A DNA stretch of 64,000 nucleotides from Janthinobacterium tructae (lineage in GTDB: Bacteria; Pseudomonadota; Gammaproteobacteria; Burkholderiales; Burkholderiaceae_D): NCBI RefSeq assembly GCF_006517255.1, contig NZ_CP041185.1:5766001-5830000 (forward strand), given 5' to 3'. Shown piece by piece: positions 39,295 to 48,249 of this stretch. The notes under the pieces were generated by a model that was not told the origin of the DNA, did not search any database, and saw only the letters and a list, made by a program, of their open reading frames with translations. The position numbers were made by a program, and so were the translations under genes. Every line of letters begins with the position of its first letter. The first letter of the stretch is position 1.

Positions 39295-39580
39295 AATGAC
39301 CACTTGAAGATGCGCAGGCCGCCGGCGGCGTGCCTTTCCCGCCGGGTTGCATCAGCGTACAACATCTCGTCTGATGACTGCCTCGCCCGGCGCGCTGCTG
39401 TGTTGATCGGTGCCCGTGCCTGTTTGTCGCGCGGGTCGATGCGGTTTGCCAAGTTGTAAATCATGCAATGGCAGGGACTTCAGCCATTCAATTATAAGGG
39501 TTTTGCTTTTAGATTGGAAAGACTGCCCGGACGGGTACTTGTGTAGACAAGTGGCCGCGTCCAGCCAGGCGCTTGCCGGC

Positions 39581-42433
39581 TCAATAGATGTTGGCGGGCG
39601 TGGCCGCATCGATCTGTGGCGCCAGCAGCGGCAGATCGAGCGTGAAACGCGTACCGGAGGAGCTGCTGGTCACCTGGATGGTGCCACCCAGCAAGGCCGT
39701 GACGATGTTGTAGCTGATCGACAAACCGAGGCCGCTGCCGCCCTGGCCCAGCTTGGTAGTAAAGAAGGGGTCGAAGATGCGTGACAGATGCTGTTCGGAA
39801 ATGCCACCGCCATTGTCGGCAAAGACGATCTGTACGCGCGCGCCATCGAGCGTGGCGGACAGGTGCATGCAACCCGCGCCGGCGCCGCCATCGTTGGGCG
39901 CGGGAGCGAACGCGTGCAGCAGGGCGTTGTTGATCAGGTTGGTGATCACCTGGCCGAATGGGCCCGGATAGCTGTCCATGGCGATGCCGAATGCGATGTC
40001 CGTCTCGATGCGGTGGCCCGAACTGCGGATGCGGTTCATGACGGTGGCGATGATTTCATTGCTCACCTGTTGCAGGTCAAACTGGCGCCGCTGTTCCGTG
40101 GTGCGGTCAACGGCCACCTGCTTGAAGCTGTTGACCAGGTCGGCCGCACTGTGCAGGCCGCGCATCACCAGCGCCGACGCCTTGCCCGCATCCTCGATGT
40201 AGGCGGCCAGGTCGGAGCGGCGCAGGCCGGGACCGTTCATCAGGCGTTCCACGTCTTCCGTTTTTTGCTGCATGGTGCTGGCGATCAACAGACTGTTGCC
40301 GATCGGGGTATTGAGTTCATGCGCCACACCGGCCATCAGGGAACCGAGGGCGGCGAGTTTTTCCTGCGACACCAGTTGCGCCTGGGCATCTTGCAGCTGC
40401 CGGTAGGCGCTGGCATTGTCGAGCGCGATGGCGCCATACGCGCACAGGGTGCGGAAGATCAGCCGCTCGCGTTCGCCGTAGGCATGGGCATGGCAAGCCT
40501 GCACCGTCATCACGCCCAGCACGCGCTCGCCCACGGTCAAGGGCACGTACAGCACGCTCTGGTTATGCAGGGTGCCGGGCACGGTGTAGGCGTGGCGCTT
40601 CGGTGGCACCTGGTCGATATACACTTCGCGCCGGCCCAGCAGGCAGCGCACGGAGTAGGCGCGTGGATTGCTCAGTGGAATGGCGTTGTCGGACAGCGGC
40701 CGGCCCGCTTCCATGCCGTGCGCGCGGCGCAGCGCCGTGCCCGCCGCATCGAGCATGTAGACGGCGAAGGTGTTGACTGGCAGCAAGGCATGCACGTGGC
40801 GGTCAAGCACCTGGAACACGGCGCTGGCGTCGAGGTGGGTGGTGATTTCCTGGCCGATGGCCGACAGCCGTTCCAGCGTGTCGCTGGTCTGTTGCAGTAC
40901 TTCGGCACGGCGCGCTTCGGAGGCGGCCAGTTCGCGGTGGTGATAGCCTTCCGAGCGCGCATGTTCCGTCTGGTGGTAGATCTGCATGGCGGTGGCGCGG
41001 TTGCTCGCTTGCTGGGTGTGGCTTTTTTCGCGCGCCACGCCCGCATCGAGGGCGATATCGTAGGCGCGCGCATAGTCGCCCGCATGCGCGTATTCGCGCG
41101 CCAGCGCATCGAGCAGTTCGCCGGGCGGCGAATACCCTTCGATGGAGGCGGCCACCTGCAGCGCCTGGTGCAGGAAATGCAGGGCGGGATTGCGTTCTGA
41201 CATGCCTGCCGGTGGCGGCAACTCGTGGCGCGCATGCAGCATGGCCAGCACGCGCAGCGCCGCCACCTGGTGCATGGCGTCGCCCTGCGCGGTGGCCAGC
41301 TGGCAAGCCCGTTCGGCCGCCTGCAGCGCCTCGTCCGGCCGGTCCAGGTAGGACAGCGCGTGGGCGCGGCCGCGCTGCGCCATGCTGCGGAAATCGGCCT
41401 GGCCCAGCGCTTCGGCGCGCTGCGCCAGCCGGCTGAAGGCGTCGAGCGCCGTGTCGTAGTCGCCCTTGTCCAGGCTCAGTTCGCCCAGGTGGAACAGCGC
41501 GTTGGCATACGTGCGCGCACCCGACACGGGCGCCAGGATCTGCAGCGCTTCGCGCAGCAAGTCTTCGGCGGCGCCCAGGCGTCCCAGCTTGCGCATGGTT
41601 TCGGCCGTATGCGTCTGGCAGGCGCCGATGCTGCGCGGCCAGCCGGTGGGGCGCGCCAGGTCCAGCGCGCACTGCATCCATTCGAGGGCCGATTCATTGT
41701 CGTTGAGGCTGGCGAAACAGTCGCCGATATTGATGGCGGCCGTGATGGCGCCGCGCAGCTGGCCGCTTTCCAGCGCCGCTTCATAGCTTTGCATGTAGTG
41801 GCCGGCGGCCGTGCCCAGGTCGCGCGAGGTGTGCGCCAGCAAGCCGAGGAAGTCATGCACCCAGGCTGCCAGCGGTGCGGGCAGCTTGACGCCGGCGTCG
41901 GCCTGGAGATGCCCGCCCCAGCGGGCCTGTGCGGCAGGCGCATCGCGCAAGACCGCCCAGCGCGCCGAGGCCGCGTCGGCCAGGCTGGCGCGCATCGCAT
42001 CGCCGGCGCCGCGCGCTTGCTGCGCCGCGGCCAGCAGTTCGGCATCGCAACGGGCATGGTCGCCCCGGTCGACGGCGATCGAGGACAGCAGCCAGTGGGC
42101 ATCGGCGCAACCGACGGCGTCGCCGTGCGCGTCGCAGGTGGCGCGTGCCGCCATGGCCAGGCTTTCCGCGGAATCGAGCGCGCCTTGCAGCCACGCCACT
42201 TCCGCCTGCACCAGTTGCAGGCGCGCGCGCGCCTGTTCCAGTGCTGCCGTTTCCAGGTCGCCCAGCGGCAGCAGCAGGTGCGCTTCCTCGCTCAGCGCAA
42301 TTGCTCTTGTGCAATCACGCTGGCGCAAATGCCAGGACAGCAACAGCAGCAGCGGTATGCGCCCGGCGCCACGCAACGGCAGCAATGCGCTTTCCCACTG
42401 CGCTACGTCATGTTCGAGCGCGAACATTTCCAT
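39581..42433 (-). CDS. TPR-GAF sensor histidine kinase
   Basis: A 950-residue soluble kinase. The first ~480 residues are helical tetratricopeptide-like repeats, including NIGDCFASLNDNESALEW and ALFHLGELSLDKGDYDTALDAF. A short coiled coil and a GAF domain (~510-690, with LYVPLTVGERVLGVMTVQ) follow. A HisKA helix has AGVAHELNTPIGN, and the ATPase domain has NNALLHAF, DNGGGI and GSGLGLS. No signal peptide or membrane helix. No response regulator is adjacent. The ATG at 42433 has GGAGAA ten bases upstream. Confidence 0.9.
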   Translation of the reverse strand: MEMFALEHDVAQWESALLPLRGAGRIPLLLLLSWHLRQRDCTRAIALSEEAHLLLPLGDLETAALEQARARLQLVQAEVAWLQGALDSAESLAMAARATCDAHGDAVGCADAHWLLSSIAVDRGDHARCDAELLAAAQQARGAGDAMRASLADAASARWAVLRDAPAAQARWGGHLQADAGVKLPAPLAAWVHDFLGLLAHTSRDLGTAAGHYMQSYEAALESGQLRGAITAAINIGDCFASLNDNESALEWMQCALDLARPTGWPRSIGACQTHTAETMRKLGRLGAAEDLLREALQILAPVSGARTYANALFHLGELSLDKGDYDTALDAFSRLAQRAEALGQADFRSMAQRGRAHALSYLDRPDEALQAAERACQLATAQGDAMHQVAALRVLAMLHARHELPPPAGMSERNPALHFLHQALQVAASIEGYSPPGELLDALAREYAHAGDYARAYDIALDAGVAREKSHTQQASNRATAMQIYHQTEHARSEGYHHRELAASEARRAEVLQQTSDTLERLSAIGQEITTHLDASAVFQVLDRHVHALLPVNTFAVYMLDAAGTALRRAHGMEAGRPLSDNAIPLSNPRAYSVRCLLGRREVYIDQVPPKRHAYTVPGTLHNQSVLYVPLTVGERVLGVMTVQACHAHAYGERERLIFRTLCAYGAIALDNASAYRQLQDAQAQLVSQEKLAALGSLMAGVAHELNTPIGNSLLIASTMQQKTEDVERLMNGPGLRRSDLAAYIEDAGKASALVMRGLHSAADLVNSFKQVAVDRTTEQRRQFDLQQVSNEIIATVMNRIRSSGHRIETDIAFGIAMDSYPGPFGQVITNLINNALLHAFAPAPNDGGAGAGCMHLSATLDGARVQIVFADNGGGISEQHLSRIFDPFFTTKLGQGGSGLGLSISYNIVTALLGGTIQVTSSSSGTRFTLDLPLLAPQIDAATPANIY

Positions 42434-42608
42434 TCAAGCATTCTCCCCGCAAACAGTGCGCCAGCCTGCGACGGCACAGGCCATGTGTCATCGCATTGTA
42501 AGCTGCATTCAGGGGAATTGTTCAGTGCGCCGGTCAGAATTATTCAACCGGCAAGGCGCCGCCGGCGGGGGCGATTTGCCCCCCGGCGTCCGATGCTGGA
42601 CCCGGCGC

Positions 42609-43061
42609 TTAGCGCGACGCGAGGCGGATGCTGCTGCCAGCCGCAGTGCTGGCGCTGCGCATGTCGGCGGGCATGCGCAAGCCGGGCAGGAACTGGGCGT
42701 CGTCGATCACCACATGCGCGCCTTCATTGCTGAAGACGAAAGTGGCGCCCTTTTGGGTGACAAACTGGCCAGGGCCGGTAGGGTAGATTTCCACGCTGGC
42801 CTTTTCCTGCCATTCGCGCTCATCGATCAGGCGGCCAAAAAAATGCTTGTCCTGCTGGTGGACTTCCAGCCGTTGTCCATTCGACAGGCGGTATTGCTGT
42901 TCGATGTCGAAAGCTTGCTTTGCCGTGACCGGATAGTAGGCGCCAGGGGTCACGCGCACGCTGTCGGCGCTTTGCGGTGCGGCGGCGCTTTGCGCCTGGG
43001 CGGTGCCGCCAGCAAGGGCGAAGATGGCGGCGAGGAGGGGGAGTAAGCGTTTGGTATGCAT
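42609..43061 (-). CDS. Secreted/periplasmic protein, unknown function
   Basis: A 150-residue protein with a clear signal peptide (cleavage after AQA, about residue 24). The mature part has SVRVTPGAYYPVTAKQAFDIEQ, a central stretch on membrane or protein use I cannot assign (NGQRLEVHQQDKHFFGRL) and a Ser/Ala-rich tail. Start at 43061 has AAGGTGA upstream; GTG at 43070 is possible. No family recognised. Confidence 0.75.
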   Translation of the reverse strand: MHTKRLLPLLAAIFALAGGTAQAQSAAAPQSADSVRVTPGAYYPVTAKQAFDIEQQYRLSNGQRLEVHQQDKHFFGRLIDEREWQEKASVEIYPTGPGQFVTQKGATFVFSNEGAHVVIDDAQFLPGLRMPADMRSASTAAGSSIRLASR

Positions 43062-43258
43062 GACATTCACCTTCGATCAGGATGACAGGATTGGTTAGAG
43101 TTAGATCGTGTGGTCGCTGGCGGGTTTCCGGCAGGGACTGGTGTCAAGTTAGCAAAGGCGCCTCACCATCGCCAGTGGCAGGCGATGGAAGGCAGGTTTG
43201 ACGCGCTGAAATGCCGAAAACAGCGGATGAACGGTTTTGGGATTAAAGTCGGATGGCG

Positions 43259-43302
43259 GGCTCGGCTGCAAAATTAAATTTTGCCAGCCGAGCTTTTTTT
43301 AT
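43259..43302 (+). terminator. Strong plus-strand terminator with no plus-strand gene before it
   Basis: A 15-bp stem (GCTCGGCTG + CAAAAT against ATTTTG + CAGCCGAGC, with one bulged C) and a TAA loop, followed by seven T on the plus strand. On the minus strand the run is upstream, so it does not suit rsgA (stop 43329). The surrounding 43062-43328 gap has no gene that I can support. Confidence 0.75.
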
Positions 43303-43328
43303 CGCTATCTTTGTTCTGCGGCGTGCGC

Positions 43329-44234
43329 TTAGTAGAGGGTCTGCGCCGATTCGTGCAGCAGCTGGCCATACAGGGTATGGCGCATCTTGGCGATCTTGCC
43401 TTCAGACAATGCTTGCAGGATGGCGCACTGCGGTTCGATCAGGTGGCGGCAGTTGTAGAACTTGCAGCCGCCCAGGTAGGGCTGGAATTCGCGGAAGGCC
43501 CGTTCCAGCATGCCTTCGGACAAGTGATACAGGCCGAATTCCTGGAAGCCGGGCGAATCGATGATGGAGCTGTTGGCACCCAGTTCATCGAGCTTGTACA
43601 GGCGCGTAAAGGTCGTCGTGTGCTTGCCCGTGTCGAGCGCGGCCGAGATTTCGCGCACGGCGATGTCCGCGTCCGGCACCAGCAGGTTGATCAGCGACGA
43701 TTTGCCCATGCCCGACTGGCCGATCAGGATCGACGACTGGCCGGCCAGCAGCGGCGCCAGGGTGGCCACGGCGTGCTCCGGTGCGGCGCGCGCCGATACC
43801 TCATCGACGGGATAGCCCATCGAGGAATACGGCAGCAGGCGTTCGCGGGCGCGCTCCAGCGAGGCCGTCACGTCCGTTTTATTCAGGATGATGCGCGCCG
43901 CGATGCCGGCCGCGTCAGCCGCCACCAGCGAGCGCGAGATCAGGTCGTCGGCAAAGCCCGGTTCCGTCGCCACGACGATGAACAGCTGCGTCAGGTTGGC
44001 TGCCAGCAACTTCGATTTGTACTGGTCCGAGCGGTACAGCAGGGTCTTGCGTTCCTCGATGCGGTCGATGACGGCCTGGTCGTTGGAGGTGCGCGTCAGG
44101 TGCACGATGTCGCCCACGGCCACATTGGTCTTCTTGCCGCGCGTCACGCATTGCAGCTTGGCGCCATCCACGTCGGCCAGGTAGTGGCGGCCATGGGCGG
44201 CAATGATGATACCCGTCAACTTGCCTTCGCTCAT
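43329..44234 (-). CDS. rsgA: Ribosome small-subunit GTPase RsgA
   Basis: A 301-residue circularly permuted GTPase that helps late 30S maturation. OB-fold N-terminus (~1-75), then G4 LNKTD, G1 [10 protein letters not shown] and G3 DSPGFQEFG in permuted order, and the C-terminal zinc site with Cys-Cys-His-Cys (GCKFYNCRH...QC). The ATG at 44234 overlaps the phhB stop (ATGA). Longer frames to 44555 are phhB sequence. Confidence 0.96.
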   Translation of the reverse strand: MSEGKLTGIIIAAHGRHYLADVDGAKLQCVTRGKKTNVAVGDIVHLTRTSNDQAVIDRIEERKTLLYRSDQYKSKLLAANLTQLFIVVATEPGFADDLISRSLVAADAAGIAARIILNKTDVTASLERARERLLPYSSMGYPVDEVSARAAPEHAVATLAPLLAGQSSILIGQSGMGKSSLINLLVPDADIAVREISAALDTGKHTTTFTRLYKLDELGANSSIIDSPGFQEFGLYHLSEGMLERAFREFQPYLGGCKFYNCRHLIEPQCAILQALSEGKIAKMRHTLYGQLLHESAQTLY

Positions 44235-44596
44235 GGGGCCACCTGGCTGCTCTGGTAGATGAGGTCGGCCTTGGCGGCGCAGATGAAGTCGTTTTCGGAC
44301 AGGCCGCCGGCGCCCTGGTTGACCGAGTGCGTATCGTAGCGCACGGCGCAGGTTTTGTAAGTGATGATGAGCTCCGGATGGTGGTCTTGCGTATGGGTCA
44401 TATAGGCCAGGGCGTTCACGAACGCCAGGGTCTGGTAGTAGTTCTTGAAGCCGAAGTCGCGGCACAGCTTGCCATTTTGCAGCGTCCACTGGGGCAGCAG
44501 GGCGTGCAGGGTGGCGATGTCCGTGTCGCCCAGCGCCTGCTGGCGTGGCGAGCAATTCAGTCGGGCCAGGTCTTGCGAAGTCGATGGCGTATTCAT
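44231..44596 (-). CDS. phhB: 4a-hydroxytetrahydrobiopterin dehydratase (PCD/DCoH)
   Basis: A 121-residue pterin dehydratase that regenerates tetrahydrobiopterin after aromatic hydroxylation. The active-site stretch [13 protein letters not shown], then SVNQGGL-like and [13 protein letters not shown], is typical. It is coupled by ATGA overlaps to the M48 gene before and rsgA after. No phenylalanine hydroxylase is in the window. Confidence 0.94.
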   Translation of the reverse strand: MNTPSTSQDLARLNCSPRQQALGDTDIATLHALLPQWTLQNGKLCRDFGFKNYYQTLAFVNALAYMTHTQDHHPELIITYKTCAVRYDTHSVNQGAGGLSENDFICAAKADLIYQSSQVAP

Positions 44597-45873
44597 GTCG
44601 TAGCCCCTTTCAGGTGGCGGATGCGCACGCTGGCCGGCGGGTGCGAGTCGTAGAAGGCCGAGTGCAGCGGGTCGGGCGTCAGGGTCGACGCATTGTCTTC
44701 ATACATTTTCACGAGCGCCGAGACCAGGTCGTCCGCCTGCGTGTGCGTGGCGGCAAAGGCATCGGCCTCGAATTCGTGCTTGCGCGAGCTGAGCGAGGTC
44801 AACGGTCCCAGCAGGAAAGTGAAGACGGGCAAGGCCAGCATGAACAGCAGCAGCGCCAGCGCATCCGTCGGCTGGCCCGTCAAGGCCAGTGCCACGGGAT
44901 CGACACCCAGGCCCGCGTAAAACCACGGCTGCGTCTTCAGGAAGCCCAGCAGCGCCAGAAAGCCCAGCGAGATGACGAACATCATGGCGATGCGCTTGAC
45001 GATGTGCTTGAGCTTGAAATGGCCCAGTTCATGCGCCAGCACGGCTTCGATTTCCTGCGGCGCCAGGCGCGACAGCAGGGTGTCGAAGAAGACGATGCGC
45101 TTGTTGGCGCCAAAACCCGAGAAATATGCATTGCCGTGGGCGCTGCGTTTCGAGCCATCCATCACGAACAAGCCTTTCGAGGCGAAACCCACGCGCTGCA
45201 TCAAGCCTTCGATGCGGCTTTTCAAGGATTCGTCGGCCAGCGGCGTGAATTTGTTGAACAGCGGGGCAATAACTGTAGGAAACAGCACCATCATCAGCAA
45301 CTGGAAGCCGCTCCAGACGAACCACGCGTACAGCCACCACAGGTCGCCCGACCTGGCCATCAGGGTCAGCACGACCCAGATCAGCGGCAGGCCGATGGCC
45401 GCGCCCAGGCCCACTCCCTTGAGCATGTCCGTGAAGAACAGCTTGCGTGCCATGGTGTTGAAGCCGAAACGTTGTTCCAGCACGAATTGGCGGTAGTAAT
45501 CGAAGGGCAGGTCGATCAGGCCGGAAATGACGGCAAAGGCGGCGATCAGGCCGATCTGGTACAGCATGGGCGAACCCGCTCCCATCGATTCATTCAGGGA
45601 CAGCGCCAGCCATTGCAAGCCGCCCAGCAAGGTGAAACCGATCAGCACGGCGTAGTTGACCAGCAAGGTCAGCAAGCCGAACTTGGTTTTCGCCACCGTG
45701 TAGTCGGCCGCCTTCTGGTGCGCGGCCAGCGGGATCTTTTCCGCAAATTCGGGCGGCACCGCAGCGCGGTGGGCCAGCACGTGGCGAATCTGCCGCGAAG
45801 CGAGCCAGAAGCGCACGGCGAGGGTCAAAACGAGGACGGATACAAACAAAATCGAAAACGCGAGTGAATACAT
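44593..45873 (-). CDS. M48 family (Ste24-type) membrane metalloprotease
   Basis: A 426-residue integral membrane zinc protease. [10 protein letters not shown] gives the HExxH site, and EFEADAFA supplies the third ligand. About seven helices flank these. It resembles CAAX-prenyl-protease/Ste24 homologues found in many proteobacteria and probably acts in membrane protein quality control. First gene of the M48-phhB-rsgA chain, divergent from orn with only 56 bases between starts. Confidence 0.92.
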   Translation of the reverse strand: MYSLAFSILFVSVLVLTLAVRFWLASRQIRHVLAHRAAVPPEFAEKIPLAAHQKAADYTVAKTKFGLLTLLVNYAVLIGFTLLGGLQWLALSLNESMGAGSPMLYQIGLIAAFAVISGLIDLPFDYYRQFVLEQRFGFNTMARKLFFTDMLKGVGLGAAIGLPLIWVVLTLMARSGDLWWLYAWFVWSGFQLLMMVLFPTVIAPLFNKFTPLADESLKSRIEGLMQRVGFASKGLFVMDGSKRSAHGNAYFSGFGANKRIVFFDTLLSRLAPQEIEAVLAHELGHFKLKHIVKRIAMMFVISLGFLALLGFLKTQPWFYAGLGVDPVALALTGQPTDALALLLFMLALPVFTFLLGPLTSLSSRKHEFEADAFAATHTQADDLVSALVKMYEDNASTLTPDPLHSAFYDSHPPASVRIRHLKGATT

Positions 45874-45929
45874 TCTGTGCCTGTGAGAAAATGGCTGATT
45901 ATTTAGTTTGATTAGGCCAAGAGAGAATT

Positions 45930-46526
45930 ATGTCACAAGCGACCGACTTAGCTGCATCCACCCCTGCACCCGTTGTCCCGGCACGTCCGAACGAGATGAA
46001 CCTGGTCTGGGTCGACATGGAAATGACGGGCCTGGAGCCCGATACCGACCGCATCATCGAAGTGGCGGTGGTGGTGACGGACATGCACTTGAACCTGCTG
46101 GCCGAAGGCCCCGTGTTCGTGATCCACCAGTCGGATGAAACGCTGAACAAGATGGATGCCTGGAACAAGGGCACGCACGGCCGCTCGGGCCTGATCGACA
46201 AGGTGAAAGCGTCGACCGTGACGGAAGCGCAGGCGGAAGCGGAACTGATCGCGTTCCTGAAGAAATACGTACCGGCAGGCAAGTCGCCCATGTGTGGCAA
46301 CACCATCGGCCAGGACCGCCGCTTCATGGTGCGCGGCATGCCGAAGCTGGAAGCGTTCTTCCACTATCGCAATGTGGACGTGTCGACATTGAAAGAGCTG
46401 TGCAAGCGCTGGAAGCCGGAAATCGCCACCGGTTTCAAGAAACACCAGAAGCACACGGCGCTGGCCGATATTCTCGAGTCGATCGAAGAATTGAAGTATT
46501 ACCGTGAGCATTTTATTAAACTGTAG
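45930..46526 (+). CDS. orn: Oligoribonuclease
   Basis: A 198-residue DEDDh 3'-5' exonuclease that degrades 2-5 nucleotide RNAs, including pGpG from cyclic-di-GMP breakdown. [19 protein letters not shown] carries the first acidic pair, [11 protein letters not shown] the third, and [11 protein letters not shown] the final His/Asp. AGAGAGAATT precedes the ATG at 45930; a later ATG at 45996 would remove a non-conserved 22-residue leader. REP units follow directly. Confidence 0.97.
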   Translation: MSQATDLAASTPAPVVPARPNEMNLVWVDMEMTGLEPDTDRIIEVAVVVTDMHLNLLAEGPVFVIHQSDETLNKMDAWNKGTHGRSGLIDKVKASTVTEAQAEAELIAFLKKYVPAGKSPMCGNTIGQDRRFMVRGMPKLEAFFHYRNVDVSTLKELCKRWKPEIATGFKKHQKHTALADILESIEELKYYREHFIKL

Positions 46527-46532
46527 TGGTGT

Positions 46533-46653
46533 TGTCGGCTTACGGGTGTTGTCGGCTTACGCGCTGCGCGCTTAAGCCGACCTACGCCGACCTACGAGCC
46601 GTTACCGCCGCTGGCGTAGGTCGGCTTAGCGCCCTGGCGCGTAAGCCGACACA
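46533..46653. repeat. REP-like cluster (three partial/complete units)
   Basis: TGTCGGCTTACG at 46533-46544, a near-complete unit at 46549-46586 (TGTCGGCTTACGCG ... TTAAGCCGACCTACG), and an inverted complete unit at 46617-46653 (GTAGGTCGGCTTAGCG ... GCGTAAGCCGACA). The family is the same as at 12857-12954, but the central A-T pair is C-G in both arms. It sits between the 3' ends of orn and the small gene at 46626-46991, whose stop codon is inside the last unit. Confidence 0.8.
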
Positions 46654-46991
46654 TCCGCCGCCTCAAAGACAAGGCTGTGCCAGGCGCCATCCTCATCCTG
46701 CCACTCCAGCGCAAACGCTCCCGTTTGCCGCAAAGCCGTGATCCAGCGCACTTCTCCAGGCGGGCGGAAATATGCCGCACACTGCCCGAACGGCTGGCCC
46801 AGCCGGCACAGCACCAATCCTTCCCCGGCCACAGCGCACCACTGTTCATCGGCATCGATTAAGGCCACGGCCGGATCACCATAGAATTCGCCCAGGCTGG
46901 CCTGCCGGCCATCGGCCGCCGTCACCGTGGCTTGTTCATATTCATGCTGGACAATATATGTGGCGCTGCGCGCCAGTTCCCTGTTCGTCAT
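46626..46991 (-). CDS. Small protein of unknown function coupled to a LysR gene
   Basis: A 121-residue acidic protein I do not recognise. It reads like a short beta-rich domain (FGQCAAYFRPPGEVRWITAL, FALEWQDEDGAWHSLVF). No signal peptide or membrane helix. ATG at 46991 overlaps the LysR stop (ATGA), so it is translated after that regulator. Its last residues (SAYAPGR) and its stop are encoded by a REP unit, suggesting the 3' end was altered by REP insertion. Confidence 0.7.
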   Translation of the reverse strand: MTNRELARSATYIVQHEYEQATVTAADGRQASLGEFYGDPAVALIDADEQWCAVAGEGLVLCRLGQPFGQCAAYFRPPGEVRWITALRQTGAFALEWQDEDGAWHSLVFEAADVSAYAPGR

Positions 46992-47932
46992 GCGCTCTCC
47001 ACGGTGGGCCAGACGGTTTCCTGGTCGGCGCGCGCCTCGGCGATCAGCCATTCGCAGAATGCATGCACGAGGGGACGCGTTTCCGCCTGGGGCGAGCGCA
47101 GCAGATAATAGCAGTGGGGACCGCGCACGGCGTGTTCGAAAACGCGCACCAGGCGGCCCGAGCGCAGGTCGTCGCCGATCAGGGGGCTGGCGGCGATGGC
47201 CACGCCCTGACCGCTGGCGGCCGCGTCCAGGCATAAATATGTGTGCGAAAAGCGCGCGCCGCTGTTGCCGCTATTGCCGCTGTAATGCACGCCGCAGCTG
47301 TGCAGCCAGCGCGTCCAGTCGATTTCGCCGGGCAGGTGCACTTCCGGCTCGTCGTGCAGCAGCGGGTAGCGCAGCAGGTCGGCGGGCTGGCGCAGGCTGG
47401 CCGCGTTGGCGCGAAAGCCGGGGCTGCAGACGGCGGAAAACCATTCTTCCATCAATAAATCGACTTTGAGGCCCGGATAGCGGCCCGGTCCCAGGCGGAT
47501 GGCCACGTCCACGCCATCGCGCGCCAGGTCGACCGGGTGCATCGAGGCCAGCACGCGCAGCTCGATCTGCGGATAGCGGTCGCGCAGCCTGCCCAGGCGC
47601 GGCATCAGCCAGCGCGAGACGAGCGAGCTGGTGGCCGTCACCGTCACCACCTTGTCATCGCCCTGGCGCCGCGCCTGCTCGGAGACGTCGGCCAGCTGGT
47701 TGAGGATGGGGCCCAGCGAGGCCGCATAGCGCTGGCCGGCGCTGGTGAGCACCACGCCGCGCGGCAGGCGCTGGAACAGCACCACGCCGAGCCACGCTTC
47801 CAGCTGTTTTACGTGGTGGCCGATGGCGCCGGCCGAGACGTGCAATTCTTCGCCCGCGCGCTGGAAGCCTTCATGGCGGGCGGCCGCCTCGAAGGCGTGC
47901 AGGGCGGCGAGCGGGGGCAAGGGACGGGACAT
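46988..47932 (-). CDS. GcvA-like LysR transcriptional regulator
   Basis: A 314-residue LysR regulator of the GcvA type: PPLAALHAFEAAARHEGFQRAGEELHVS opens the helix-turn-helix (~1-62), with AGAIGHHVKQLEAWLG as the recognition helix, and an effector domain covers ~95-300. A small tandem GNSGNSG insertion (DNA 9-mers near 47258-47286) lies in the effector domain. It faces the DMT transporter across 47933-48249 and may control it. Confidence 0.9.
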   Translation of the reverse strand: MSRPLPPLAALHAFEAAARHEGFQRAGEELHVSAGAIGHHVKQLEAWLGVVLFQRLPRGVVLTSAGQRYAASLGPILNQLADVSEQARRQGDDKVVTVTATSSLVSRWLMPRLGRLRDRYPQIELRVLASMHPVDLARDGVDVAIRLGPGRYPGLKVDLLMEEWFSAVCSPGFRANAASLRQPADLLRYPLLHDEPEVHLPGEIDWTRWLHSCGVHYSGNSGNSGARFSHTYLCLDAAASGQGVAIAASPLIGDDLRSGRLVRVFEHAVRGPHCYYLLRSPQAETRPLVHAFCEWLIAEARADQETVWPTVESA

Positions 47933-48113
47933 GGCACTCTTCTAGAGAATTGAGCCTCAGTAATATTTGGCCTATCCGTGAAGAATATTGGTTTGTTTCA
48001 TTTTGCGCAAGCGAATATGATGCCGTCACTGCGTGAAGTGACCCGCAATAAGATTCACGCATGCATTTCACGTACGCGTCACCTTCCAGCCTTGCTTGGC
48101 ATTAATATTTACA

Positions 48114-48232
48114 ACGCCTGGGAAAACCGTCGCGAGCGGCAGTGATTTGTGGCTGAGAAGCGCAACCGTACTTCAGTACGGTGAGCATCGCCGGCCGCAA
48201 AGCGCGACGCGCAGCAGGTTTACCCTGGCGTA
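48114..48232. repeat. ~119-bp imperfect inverted repeat (MITE- or REP-like)
   Basis: The outer 15 bases on each side (ACGCCTGGGAAAACC at 48114-48128 against the reverse complement of 48218-48232) match at 13 of 15 positions. The centre is a perfect CCGTAC-TTCA-GTACGG hairpin (48166-48181), and the arms in between pair partially. It fills about a third of the 317-base gap between the LysR gene and the DMT gene and ends 17 bases before the transporter start. The rest of the gap has no gene I can support. Confidence 0.65.
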
Positions 48233-48249
48233 CTCAAAGAGGTTTAGTC

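Noticed and set aside
43329..44555. Long form of rsgA starting at 44555
   Set aside because: The first ~107 residues are Arg/Pro-rich out-of-frame phhB sequence. The OB-fold starts at 44234.
46626..47234. Longer version of the small unknown gene starting at 47234
   Set aside because: The extra N-terminus is antisense-frame sequence within the LysR gene, and an ATGA overlap at 46988-46991 gives a natural start.
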